This document shows positions 12,530 to 23,804 of a DNA stretch of 64,000 bases, in pieces. The position numbers and the translations under genes are program-made. The stretch comes from Diphasiastrum complanatum (taxonomy: Eukaryota > Streptophyta > Lycopodiopsida > Lycopodiales > Lycopodiaceae): assembly GCA_029204225.1 (NCBI GenBank), contig MU832135.1, forward strand, positions 21,438 to 85,437, read 5' to 3'. The first letter of the stretch is position 1. Every line of letters starts with the position of its first letter. The notes under the pieces are model-generated. The model was not told where the DNA came from. It saw only the letters and a list, made by a program, of their open reading frames with translations, and did no database searches.

Positions 12530-13942
12530 ATTGGGAAGAGCTCGGTTGGGAATAGATCGGCGTGGGTAGGGGCGATTGTGTGGTGGTCAAAGGAGGAGAT
12601 GTGATCATGTAAGAAAGAAGAGGAAGAAGTAGCATGAACGGAGGTTTGAAGGAGTTGAGAAGCGAATGAGTCCGAATCAAAATCAAAACAAGATAAAGTA
12701 GGAGTGGTGGTGATAAGAGAGGGTGGGGATTGAGGAGTAGGGAATGGTAAGGAAATATGAATATAAAGCTGGGTGGTGGATGTTGTGAGGGAAACTAGTG
12801 GAGGTATAAGGACTGTAGTAGTAATTACCTGAGCTCCATCATAGGAGACTCCTTGATCCGTCTGGGTAATAGAGAGCTGCGACAACGTGATAATAGGAGG
12901 GGCAGCTATGCTGGTAATGATCGTCGCTAGGTGTGCTTACTGGGCCACCATGGTGAAATCAAAGGTGCTCAAAGTATTATCGCCAAATCCATCGTTTCTT
13001 GAGTCTTGGGCGGCTCCTTGATCGTCGGCTATGACATCAGCTTGCATTGCGTCTGTGTCTGCTATCTCTGCTCCTTGAGCTTTAGAGGCCCTTTGGACCT
13101 TTCGTTGGCGTGTGGATCTAGTCGTGGATTCGCCTGGAGGGAGGATTCTCTTGAACATCTGTGCACGCATAGTGGTTTGATGTGGCACATTTGGATATAT
13201 CCCACCTTAGTAACTGCCTTCGGGCCATCAGTGCTGCATGGAATTTCTTTACCAACTTGTCCACCCAGTTGTAATGTTGAACTTTTTGTTGCCCCATTGC
13301 GAAGGATAAGGCAAATAGGTCACTCGGAGGAATTTGGTCCACTCGGGGGGTTCAACACTTCAATAAGTAGGTGCACAAGTTCTACTGCTTCTTTGAGCTC
13401 CTTGTCTTGAATACATTTGATAGTGTATCCGTCATTGGTGAAGAGTGTGGTGGACCCATCTTCGACGAGGAGGTGCTTCAGATAGTTATGATCGTATGTT
13501 GTGCCTTTCCCATGAATGATTTCCCCGTCGTTAGGAAAGCCCAGTGACTGGATGATAGAAATATCCACTAGTATAATGGCCTCGTGAGGCCCTGAGGGAA
13601 TCATGAGTGTCTCACTTGCCGCATCAAACGTGGAATATGTCGTGTGCACTACACTTTTCCATTGAATGCCAGTACAGGGTGTGGAAGGCATATGTCCAAT
13701 TGGCTAGGAAGGGACGAGTGAAAGCAATTTTGGCCTCTAGTTCTGGAATGGTACAAAGTGTATCTCAGAAGTATATTTGCATACTTGAGGGCATGATAAG
13801 ACAGGTTTCTGCTCTGTATGTGATGCCATACTGATGTGGCGTGCAAGGAAATAGAGGATGAGCTTGTGCAAGCATGCTAGGGAGAGCAAAAAGGAAATGA
13901 AAGCAAAAAATCAGGCTGAATTTTGTAGAAAATTTCAGCATA
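12530..13942 (-). pseudogene. Unrecognised decayed coding region, roughly 470 codons
   Basis: Read leftward on the minus strand, several long frames follow one another with only a few shifts: about 13942-13610, 13691-13320, 13342-13118, 13188-12937 and 12885-12523. Motifs include EAKIAFTRPFLANWTYAFHT, LVEDGSTTLFTNDGYTI, KELKEAVELVHLLIEVL and VQHYNWVDKLVKKFHAA. A basic patch, STRQRKVQRASKAQG, comes next, followed by a Ser/Thr/Pro-rich C-terminal part. I do not recognise the family. It may be a gag or ORF1 of a plant retroelement with few sequenced relatives, or a host gene remnant. Its position beside other relics favours a transposon origin. Confidence 0.4.
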
Positions 13943-14879
13943 GTCTCCCCAGTAAACTCATTTAATGAACTCGCACAAGGGGTGGAGCCATCTTTTTATA
14001 GATGTTTTGGATAAAAAATTTGGAATTCGCCCACCCAATAGAGAAATCACCGAAGCAATTCTAAGACATTCTAGACTGCTCGTGAATTTTGATGATGTGC
14101 CAAAATAACTGTGCAAATTTTTGCAAGTTGTAACAGGTCTTTTTGACTTAAAATTCACTTGAATCTGATTTTGACAAAATTAGCGACCCATCAAAATTTG
14201 CTGAGGCTATGTTTAACATTTTTTCACTACGGGTGAGTTCTTGAATGGATGTGCAAATTCTGTCTCACTGCTTTTCATGTTGTGCGACTTCTGTGCTTGG
14301 ATTTTCTATGCTTTTCTTTACTATTTTTTGAAAATTGGACAAATTCACACAGGGTCCAGATAATATTTGATTGGCCTAAAAAGGTCCATTGCAGTACTAG
14401 CGAATTTTGGCTGAGGCAAAAATCACCTTATTGATAGATGTGTTCTGAATGAGGAGTAGAAGGCGAATTTCATGTGAGAATTTCTGATGCTAGTGATGTA
14501 GTTTCCTAACACTTGATCCATTTTTCTAGAATATTGGGAGATTTGATAGAGATAGATCTGAAAACTGATGTAGAAAATGGGGATCTAATCAAGATAGATC
14601 TGTACTTGTTTGCTAGATCTAAAGTGAATGGTCAGATCGTGAATTTGTTTTATCTAGATGACTGATCATTAACGTGCAAATAATGAGATTGGATCTAGAA
14701 GAAAGAATTAGATAAAAACAAATAATATGAAAATTACACATACAGAACGACAAGGGGATGGGTACATGCATGCAAAGACACAGAACAACAATATGCCACA
14801 ATACATTTCAAGATGAAAACAATGCTCATGATATTGTCTAAGATGACTTTTCTTGACCACAGAATCTGAAGAAACAAAA
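13943..14879. other. Non-coding stretch, nothing recognised
   Basis: AT-rich DNA without recognised genes or repeats. It carries several dispersed AGATCT/GATCTA words around 14540-14700 but no array. Confidence 0.4.
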
Positions 14880-15900
14880 CATTTCTATTATTAAAGTTTT
14901 GCTAGCTTTTAGCCCTCAGTCTGACAAAAAGACACAAAGCGAAAATGTTCGCGAACATCACGAAAAGACATGAAGCGAAAATGTTCGCGAACATCCTGAC
15001 GAAGAGACACGAATGCAAAAAGTTCGCGAAAGAAATTTTGTTGTGATACAACAAGAGAAAGTCAGATGACGCGAAAGTCAAACGGCTCAAAGTGACACGA
15101 AAATCTTCGCGACACTTTTCGAGCTTCACGTTCCAAAGGATCAGGAAGATCATGCAAGTACCATGAAGTACAAAAACCTTGATCTGATATGATGACGTCA
15201 ACGAAAGAGTGTTACGACGTGCCTAATCCACCTCTCTTGTAATCCATGATTAGTTATAGATTGTTTAGTCTATCTAATCTGGTGTGCTACTCTGAATGTA
15301 TAAGATACATAGAGCAGATAGAAACATACAAACTACAAAATAGAAGGCTGCCTGCAAGCGAGACAAGTCTTGTAAGCACGATCCACAGAGATCCAAGAAG
15401 TCCGCTAGTAAGCGAGACATTACTCATGGGAGAACATTGCTTCTCTCACGCCAATGCACTGTGTGGGTCTGTCATGCAACGCTCAAAATCAAGAGAATCA
15501 ATAGATGATATTGTAGCTATTATGCACAATCTCTCTTAATTTTGTCTGATCCTGAATGAATTATTGTCTGCCATCGCTTGTGTATCTCATTCACTCATTT
15601 TATCAATTTCTCACACTGGTTCAGTTTTTGTTGAATGGTATATTAATCTAAAACGTAGATCAACGGTGTCTATCTACATTCTAAAGGTAGGAATGACATA
15701 GCCGGTAGTGACTTGCAATCATATCTTAAATCCAATTGTTTTTCGTTTGTGATTAATTTGATTTTGCTTCAGCAATGTCAATATCAAAGCTCATTCAATT
15801 TTCGTTTCGTTTCGTTTCATTTCATCCAACTTCACTTCATTTCATTTCATTACAGAGCCTGATTGATATATGCAATTTGCGTTCCACGTTTTTTGCATCA
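14880..15900 (+). repeat. 5' LTR of the copia element
   Basis: It ends TTTTTTGCATCA just before the PBS. The right 816 bp (15085-15900) align with the 3' LTR. The left start is set by comparison with the related LTR at 22845. The left part holds three tandem units of about 36 bp, two of which carry the perfect palindrome ATGTTCGCGAACAT (14945-14958, 14981-14994). The right part has TTTCG/TTTCA pentamer repeats before the end. Confidence 0.8.
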
Positions 15901-15901
15901 G

Positions 15902-15913
15902 TGGTATCAGAGC
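15902..15913 (+). promoter_or_regulatory. Primer-binding site (tRNA-iMet)
   Basis: TGGTATCAGAGC, followed by CC, lies one base after the LTR terminus CA. Confidence 0.9.
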
Positions 15914-15991
15914 CCACATGTCATAGTTTGACATAGCCACAAAGCTATCAAATCTAGGAGGCTAAACATTCAAACAAAGAATCATCAACAA

Positions 15992-16316
15992 GTGAAAACA
16001 CAATTCACAGCAATGGCTTCAATAAGCAACATACAATCCAACATCTGTACAATCTTCGATTCATCAGGATCTAACTTCCTAGCATGGAAGATTAAGACCT
16101 CACTGATACTAAAGGGAGAAGGATTATTTCCCTTGGGTAGCACCGAGGAGATGCCTACAACTATAGGCAAGGAGCTACGTGAATGGAGGGAGAAGAATAA
16201 CAAGGCAGTAGCCGTGTTATCTTCATCCATCAAGGATAGCCTAACTCTTGACCTTGTTACAATCTCTAAAGAAAAAGAGATGTGGGATACATTACTCACA
16301 AGATTTCAAATGAAAT
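15992..16316 (+). pseudogene. Copia gag, N-terminal part
   Basis: An open frame from ATG shows the copia gag signature: a start region with NFLAWKIKTSLILKGEG, then AVAVLSSSIKDSLTLDL and MWDTLLTRFQMKS. Gag forms the virus-like particle. The true frame stops being gag at about 16316, where the inverted block begins, so the middle and end of gag are missing or displaced. Confidence 0.8.
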
Positions 16317-17458
16317 CGTGTAGTGCCATAGAGTATCTGGCAAATCATCATGAGTCTGATGCATTTGATCTGTAGGTAGGCGTACCTTCAAGTGATACAT
16401 GTTGCCTTTTCTTCTTCCTTTAGTGATTAGTGTATTGGTACTTGCATCAACAACATTGTATGCTTCATCTGAGAACGTCACACGCATCCCTGCATCAGCT
16501 TGCCACTGATAGCAAGTCTTGCTGCAGTGTAGGCACGAACAGAACATCTTCGAGTCATCTGTCTCTGCCGTTTGTGTTGGCCACAGTGAACCAATACCAT
16601 TCACTTGATGCTTCAATCCATCTTCAAGAACAATAAATCTTGATGGATCTGCACTTCGAAAATCAGACATGATCCATCTTGATGTAATGAAGTGCGAGAT
16701 AGCTCTTGAATCAAGGATTACCTCATGTGTGTCAGGTGTTGATTATGCACAGATGTAGGTGGTCAAATTCCCGTGATTCGATCTTTCTTCGCCCATCTTT
16801 GAGCTCTCTGGCTCCTCGACATAGGATGAACTTTATTGTTCTCTTTTCTGCTTTGAGCTGATTTGTTTCTTGGGTGCTGGCGGCAGTCCATGTCTGCGTG
16901 ACCCTTCTTATGATAGTGGATACACTCAATTTTCGGGTTAAGCCAACACAAATCGATAGTATGTCCTTCGTGTTTGCATCTCACGCATGTCTTCTTGTCT
17001 CCACTCTACTGTTTCGACCTTTTTTTGTTCTTTCTCTTGAATCAAGGATTACCTCATGTGTGTCAGGTGTTGATTGTGCACAGATGTAGGTGGTCGAATT
17101 CCCGTGATTCGATCTTTCTTCGCCCATCTTTGAGCTCTCTAGCTCCTCGACATAGGATGAACTTTATTGTTCTCTTGTCTGCTTTGAGCTGATTTGCTTC
17201 TTGGGTGCTGGCGGCAATCCATGTCTGCGTGACCCTTCTTATGATAGTGGATACACTCAATTTTTGGATTAAGCCAACACGAATCGATAGTATGTCCTTC
17301 GTGTTTGCATCTCACGCATGTCTTCTTGTCTCCACTCTACTGTTTCGACCTTTTTTTGTTCTTTCACTTGCCTTTGCTGGATTCTTTTGGCTTGCTGATC
17401 TCGATCCTGCTTTCGATCTGACTCTCTCTTAGGCTTGAATTGTTTCTTTGCTTTCTCC
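16317..17458 (-). pseudogene. Inverted block: gag zinc knuckles, protease, pre-integrase
   Basis: Relative to the rest of the element this segment reads leftward. From right to left: a basic gag tail (KKQFKPKRESDRKQD), knuckle sequences (RCKHEGHTIDSC, CIHYHKKGHADMDC), a protease/linker stretch, and a pre-integrase end reaching DTLWHY at about 16320. The LWHY motif normally continues into integrase, which resumes on the plus strand at about 17459. This places both breakpoints. A 331-bp piece with a knuckle region is duplicated in tandem (16704-17034 and 17035-17365), nearly identical. Confidence 0.82.
16704..17365. repeat. Tandem duplication, 2 x 331 bp
   Basis: Two adjacent 331-bp copies start at 16704 and 17035 and differ at only a few positions by eye. 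Each encodes, on the minus strand, the gag zinc-knuckle region of the copia element. Confidence 0.92.
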
Positions 17459-19660
17459 TATGCCATATGAATTCAATGATACTATATCAAGCAAGCCATT
17501 ATGAAGCAATCACAGAGGTGAGCATTTCGAATGCAACTAGTTCGATGACCTGTGATGCATGTCTAAAGGGTAAGATGTCACGTACTCCTTTTGTCAAAGA
17601 CTCCTACAGAACCACAAAGATTCTGGAGCTTGTACATTCAGACATCTGTGGACCTTTCAACGTGATCTCAGTAGGAGGCGCGAAATATTACATTACCTTT
17701 GTTGATGATTATAGTAGGTTTGCCAGAGTCTACTTTATTCACAATAAATTAGAAGCATTTGACAAATTCATAGAGTATGTGAATTGGACAGAAAGATGCA
17801 CTGGCTACAAAGTGAAATAGATCAGAACAGATCGAGGTGGAAAATACATCTCAAATCAATTCACTGACTTATGCAATGATCGTGGTATCATTCACATAAG
17901 AACTGCATCTTACACACCACAACACAACGATGTTACAGAAAGAAAAAACATGACTCTAATGGAAGCTGCTAGGTGCATGATGGCCTATTCAGAGGCTCCA
18001 AGAGTGTTGTGGGCTGAAGCAATAGCTACAGTTGCTTACATTCAGAATAGGACAGGAAAGTTTGGTGCTCCTCACATGACACCACATGAATTATGGTGGG
18101 GTAGAAGACCCAATCTGACTCACATCCGTATCTTTGGCTATGCAGCTTATGCACATGTTCCTGATAAGCTTCGAAGGAAGCTTGATGAGAAAGTAGAACA
18201 TGGATATTTTGTAGGATATGACAATCATTTGTCATACTACAGAGTCTATATGCCAGAGACAAACATAGTGAAGACAGTCAAAGATCTCAAATTTAATGAG
18301 AGCAGAAGGATGGCCAATGATGATCCTGTCAGTTATGAAGTCTTTGGTAGACAATACTATGATTCACCAATTGTGACAAAGGGAGCAGAGGACGAACACT
18401 CAAACAAAGATGTTCAAGTCGCACCTCATTTGAGTGACAGATCAGACGGAGAAAGATTCGCAAGCCAACTTACTGCTACAATACTTGTAAACCGAAATGA
18501 TTTCGGACCTAGCAGAGCTGATAAAGGAAAGAGCATTGCAGTTTCTGAAGGATCTCTTAGAAGATCAACAAGAGAACGAAGAGCGCCATCAAGATTTGTT
18601 CCAGGCAGCTCAACTTCTACATCAGAAGAGTTTTGTGGATTTAGTGGAGAACCACAAACATTCGAGAAAGTGACTGAACGTCCAGAAAAGGACAAATGGA
18701 TTCAAGCCATGAATGAGGAGATGGAATCCACGAGGAAGAATCAGGTGTGGACATTGCAGCCATTACCAGATAAGCAAAAGACTATAAAACGCAAGTGGGT
18801 ATACAAGCTGAAGTACTGACTGAATGGAGATATTTCTAAGTATAAAGCAAGACTTCTAGCGAAGGGGTTTTCTCAGAGACATGGTATTGACTATGCTGAG
18901 ACCTTCTCTCTTGTCGTGAAACATTCGTCCCTATGCTTATTGGTTGCATATGCAGCTGCTTATGATCAGGATTCACATCGTGGATGAAAAGACAACATTC
19001 TTGCATGTGAGCTAGACGAAGAAGTCCACATGGATCAACCTCCAGGCTACGTTTCGAACTCACTTCCTACTTATGCATGCAAAATGCATAGGAGTATCTA
19101 CGGTTTGAAGCAGTCAGCGTGACAATGGTATAAAAACAAAGATCAAGCCCTAAAATCCTTAGGATTCAAGCCACTAATGGCTAATTCCAATGTCTATGTA
19201 AGAATTACATATGGGAAGATCATCATTGTAGCTGTGTATGTGGACGACACTCTGATATTCTACAAAAGTGAAGAGCTTATTGTTGAGGTGAAGTATGACA
19301 TCTTGAAACATTTTGAGATTGCAGACCTGGGAGAAGCTAGATGTTATCTTGGCTTACAGATTGACAAGGACTATGAGGGAGGTAAATTATACCCTCATCA
19401 GTCTAGATATACCTAGAAAATCCTAGAAGATTTTAGGATGATGAGTTGCAAAGGCTTAAATACTCCCATGCTCGCAGGAACAGTCATGACAAATGAAGAC
19501 TGTTCGAAGATTAAAGAAGAAAGAGAGTTGATGCAGCTTACACCATACAGAAAGTTGCCAATTTTGTACAAATCCAAGCTCAACTCATTGGAAGATGCGA
19601 AACGGATTTTGCAATACCTTTAGTTAATGAAGGATTTTGGTTTGTCTTATTCTCCCGATG
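17459..19660 (+). pseudogene. Copia integrase and reverse transcriptase, decayed
   Basis: The integrase begins near HMNSMILYQASHYEA. It has CDACLKGK (second half of the HHCC finger), HSDICGPF, VDDYSRF, the RTDRGGKY and PQHNDVTERKN regions (third acidic residue E in VTERKN), then a conserved ELWWGRRPNLTHIRIFGYAAYAHV. Reverse transcriptase follows: KWVYKLKY, then KARLLAKGFSQRHGIDYAETF, SIYGLKQS, VAVYVDDTLIF (catalytic YVDD) and DLGEARCYLGLQI. RNase H is reduced: after LTPYRK a segment is deleted. In-frame stops occur at about 17818, 18817, 18986, 19121, 19414 and 19621. Enzymes of the replication cycle; not functional here. Confidence 0.88.
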
Positions 19661-19763
19661 CAGGGTTCTAGATACTTTCCTATAGTGATGCTAGCTAGGC
19701 ATCTCTCAAGGATGACTGCAAAAGTCTCTCAGAAGGATGCACCATCGCATCAGGAGCAACAAA

Positions 19764-20579
19764 TGGCTCGAAGCGACACAAAAATCTTTGCAACACTTTT
19801 TGACCTTCACACTCCAAAGGATCAAGAAAATCATGCAAGTACCATGAAGTACAAAAACCCTGATCTGATATGAAGATGTCAACGGAAGAGTGTTAGGATG
19901 TGCCTAACCCACCTCTCTTGTAATCCATGATTAGTTATAGTTTGTTTAGTCTATCTAATCTGGTCTGCTACTCTGAATGTATAAGATACATACAGTAGCA
20001 AATAGAAACATACAGACTACATAATAGAAGTCCACCTGCGAGTGAGACAAGTTTTATAAGCACGATCCACAGAGATCCAAGAAGTCCGCTAGTAAGCAAG
20101 ACATTACTTATGGGAGAACACCGCTTCTCTCATGCCAATGCGCTGTGTGGGTCTGTCATACAGTGCTCAAAATCAAGAGGATTAATAGATGATAATGTAG
20201 CTATTACGCACATATCTCTCTTAATTTTGTCTGATCTCGAATGAATTATTGTCTACCATCTCTTGTGTATCTCATTCACTCATTTTATCAATTCCGCACA
20301 TTGGTTTAGTTTTTCTTGAATGCTGGATTACTCTAAAACATAAATCAGTAGTGTCTGTCTACATTCTGGAGGATTGTATAAATGATATAGCCGACAGTGA
20401 CCAGCAATCGAATTTGAAATCCATCCGAATTGTTATTTGTTTGCGATTAATTTGATTTCACTTCAGCAATGTCAATATTAGAGCTCGTTCAAGTTTCGTT
20501 TCGTTTCGTCCAGCTTCGCTTTGTTTCGTTACATAGTCTGATTGATATTTGCAATTTGTGTTCCACGTTTTTTGCATCA
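19764..20579 (+). repeat. 3' LTR of the copia element (5'-truncated)
   Basis: 816 bp matching 15085-15900 and ending TTTTTTGCATCA. The first 205 bp, including the TTCGCGAA repeats, are absent. The deletion joins the RNase H remnant directly to the middle of U3. Confidence 0.85.
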
Positions 20580-21909
20580 GAATCTAGAGGAATGCCTTCT
20601 AGTGTCTTAAGTCGGGCATACCCGGAAGAAAAGAGATGGTCAATCACATATGGCCCTTGCCCTGTGAACTTCAATTTTTCTTTGTATGCGTTTGCTTGAT
20701 AAATGAGGACTTTACCCCCTTCTTTAAATTCCTTGAGCTTAATTAAACGATCATGCCAATGTTTTTGTCTACGCTTGTGAACCTGTTGCGCATGGACACT
20801 AATGGTATGAGTTTCACAAAGCTTTTCAAGATGAAATAAGCGATTGGCTAAGATTTGTTTGGAATCTAATTGTAGATCATAGGCCAGGCGTAAGAATGGA
20901 ATATAAAATTCAACTGGCATAACTGCTTCCTGGCCATAAGTCAGTTGAAAGATCTAGTAGATTATTGGGAGTTGTGCGATAAGCCCAAAGAGTGACATGT
21001 AACTTCAGTTCCCAATCAGATCTACTGGCCTCTATGGTCTCAGTAAGGATTTCGCATAAGATCTTATTAGTGGACTCAGCTTGGCCATTACATCGCAGGT
21101 AATAGGGGGCACTTTTTATGTGGACCATTGGGAAGGTGGATAGTAAGTGTTCAATCACAACATTTAAGAGATGTGTTAGCCTATCACTAACGATCTTCAG
21201 TGGACAACCGAAACACACTATAATCTGCTCGTAAAGAAATTTGGCAGTTGTTTTGCATTGACAAATTTGACGCACGAGCTTCAACCTACTTGGTGAAATA
21301 GTCGGTGGATACTATAATATATCGAGATTGTGTGAATCTAGCAACCGGGCTAATCAATCCCACATAGTTGACACCCCATTTGAAAAATGCTTGGTTTGAC
21401 AATATGAGATTTAATGGCATGAAATCCTTGAATTGGGGTCGTTTTGCACGTTGGCATACATCACATGCCATTACAAATTTATGGGTATCCTTAAATAAGG
21501 TTGGCCACCAGAATCCGGCCAACAATATTTTTCACGATGTCATATCTGATGAGAAATGTCCACCGCCACTTCCTTCATGGGTTAGGGAAATGATGGGGGT
21601 TGTTTCTCCCTCGGTGAGACATCTACAAATAATTCGATCCGTCCCTTTTCTTATACAATTGTCTAGCAATGAGGGTGTAGGGAACAGATTTATAAATCAG
21701 TGCTCGCTAAGCGAGCTTAGATAGATTTGGATCAATTTGGCTAGTAGTGAGGTATTCATTGATTTCATGGGCCCAAACTGGGGTTTAAGCTACTTGAAAC
21801 AAGATAGCATTAGGGTCGTCATTAACACCATCTGTTGGTTTGTTAGTGCTAGGGATTCGTGAAAGATGATCAACTAAAAAATGTTGCGAACCCCTTCCAA
21901 TAACAACTC
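20580..21909 (-). pseudogene. Ty3-gypsy RNase H end and integrase fragment
   Basis: Reading leftward: FLVDHLSRI (end of RNase H) at about 21870, then an H/C zinc region with LLAGFWWPTLFKDTHKF and CDVCQRAKRPQFKD (21525-21420). The integrase core includes VSTDYFTK, VSDRLTHLLN and NGQAESTNKIL (D, D, E residues). The C-terminal part (20920-20590) has KHWHDRLIKLKEF and LKFTGQGPYVIDHLFSSGYA. Stops and frame changes show decay. The style is like the non-chromodomain Tat/Athila group, but that is an inference. The fragment starts exactly where the copia 3' LTR ends and stops where a second copia begins; it has no LTR of its own. Confidence 0.82.
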
Positions 21910-22844
21910 GAAACTCAAAATTTGAGATCGTGGATCTGGGAGAGGCCAAGTGTTACCTTGGCTTACAAATTAAACGGGACTATGAGGGAGGTAAGCTGTA
22001 CCTTTACCAGTCCAGATACACCCAGAAAATCCTAGAAGATTTCAGGATGTTGAATTGCAAAGGAGCGAATACTCCAATGCTTGTAAGAACGGTGTTGACG
22101 AACAAAAATTGTTCGAGGACTGATGCAGAGAGGAAATTGATACAGTTCACACCTTACAGGAAGCTGATAGGATCGCTGATGTACTTTGTAGACAATACAC
22201 GCCCTGACATTGCCTATGCAGTGTTCAGGATGAGCCAATTCTGCATGAATCCTGGCTCGACACACTGGAAGATTGCGAAACGAATTTTGCAATATTTTCA
22301 ACTAGCACAGGATTATGGTTTGTGTTATTGTCGTGATGCAGGTTTTCATATGATTTCTACAGTGATGCTAGTTGGGCATCCCTCAAAGACGACTGTAAAA
22401 GTGTCTCAGGGGGATGCACCATTGCATCTAGAGTGGCAATTCTTTGGGTCAGCAAGAAGCAGACCATTGTGGCTCAGTCACCATGCGAAGCAGAGTATGT
22501 TGCAGCAGCAAAGATGGCCAACGAAATAATTTGGCTCAGACAGTTCTTGGACGAATTGGGCAAAACAAGCAGCGAACCTCTGGTTTTGCAGATGGACAAC
22601 ACATCTGCAATACATTTGACGAAAGACCCTGTGTTTCACTCAAGGACGAAACACATTGCGATCAAGTACCACACCTGATCAGGGACCTAATTGGCAAGAA
22701 GATGTTGCAAACCACCTTCATTGGGACAAAAGACATGGTTGCTGACATATTCTAAAAGGCCCTAGACAAAGGTCTATTCGAGAGGCAGAGGAGTAGCCTT
22801 GGAGTCATCAAGCTATCATGCTTTGAGAGGGAGCTGCAGCATTT
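21910..22844 (+). pseudogene. Second copia: reverse transcriptase end and RNase H
   Basis: Same family as the element at 14880. It contains VDLGEAKCYLGLQIKRDYEG, SLMYFVDNTRPDIAYAVFRM (the piece missing from the first copy), then after a frameshift near 22340 the RNase H: AILWVSKKQTIVAQSPCEAE, QMDNTSAIHLTKDPVFH and the end MVADIF. It is followed by a purine-rich GAGAGGGAGCTGCAG, the likely polypurine tract. The 5' part of this copy is not in the window. There are several stops. Confidence 0.85.
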
Positions 22845-23804
22845 TGTTTCTAATGCCAAAGCTTTGCTAGCTTTCAATTTTGAACCTTTGACAAAAAGAC
22901 GACATGACACGACACGACACGACACGACATGACATGACACGAAATCAGTTGTGCCCCATGAACATCCAAGTGCCATTGGGTGCAGATATCTGATCTGATA
23001 TCATGACATCATCAGAAGAGTTCTAGATCGTGGCTAATCTGCCACTCTTGTAATTCACGAATCAGTTCTAGATGTTTAATCTTTGTAATCTGTAAGTTAC
23101 AAGAACGCGACATGAAATTGTTCGTGAACTATATACTTTCTGATTGATGCACATTACTGTAAGTCTTGCTAGTAAGCAAGACAATTGTGAGAAGACAAAA
23201 TATACAATATGAATCTGCCTGCGTGCGAGATAATTTCTATAATAGGATGTGAGAGAACTGTATTTTTCTCACGCCAATGCACTGCGTGGATCTGCATGCA
23301 GTGCTTGAAGAATCAGAAAAAAAAATCAATAGATGATTTTGTAACTGTTGCAAACATTATTAATCTAGATGATTGTGTGATCTCAAATTTATTTTCGTCT
23401 AATATTATTCGTGTGTCTGATTCTCTTGTTCATTCTATTTCGCACATTGGTTTGATTTTGTTGAATGTTGTATTAATTTGTTAACGTAGATTAGATGTGG
23501 CTGACTACTCTTTGAAGGATTGTAGGAGTGATACAACCAGCATTGACCAACAATCAAATCTGAATTGCTGACGAATTGATCATGTTCGCTAATCCTTTCG
23601 CTTCGTGCTTTGCTTCGTGATCACCTGGCAATAAGGATAAATCAATCTCAGAGGCTCACCTAGGTTTCATTTCATTTCGTCCTATTTTGTCTCATCTCGT
23701 CTCATCTTGTTACAAAGCTTGATTGCTTCATTGACCTTGTCGCGAATTATTTCGCTTTGTTTCGTTTCGTGTAGTTTCACGACATGTGCTTCCAACATGA
23801 ATCA
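22845..23804 (+). repeat. 3' LTR of the second copia
   Basis: It starts TGTTTCTAATGCC after the purine tract and ends about CATGAATCA. It is homologous but clearly divergent from the LTR at 14880-15900 (shared GCTTTGCTAGCTTT, TGACAAAAAGAC, ATCTGATCTGATAT, TCTTGTAAT). Where the first copy has TTCGCGAA repeats, this one has an (ACACG)n array at 22901-22941. The right end is placed by alignment and may be off by some bases. Confidence 0.7.
22901..22941. repeat. (ACACG)n pentanucleotide array inside the LTR
   Basis: About eight copies of GACAC/GACAT occupy the U3-like part of the LTR. Confidence 0.85.

Larger units (their letters stand above)
14880..20579 (+). mobile_element. Ty1-copia retrotransposon with internal inversion
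   Basis: A 5.7-kb element. Its parts are a 5' LTR (14880-15900), PBS, 5' part of gag, an inverted block (16317-17458) carrying the zinc knuckles, protease and pre-integrase region, then integrase, reverse transcriptase and a shortened RNase H on the plus strand, and a 3' LTR (19764-20579) lacking the first 205 bp. The gene order integrase before reverse transcriptase defines Ty1-copia. Multiple stop codons (often CAG or CGA to TAG or TGA) and the inversion make it non-functional. No target duplication is visible. Confidence 0.88.

Noticed and set aside
22752-22976. 74-codon minus-strand frame
   Set aside because: Runs through the (ACACG)n array in the LTR; repeat artefact.
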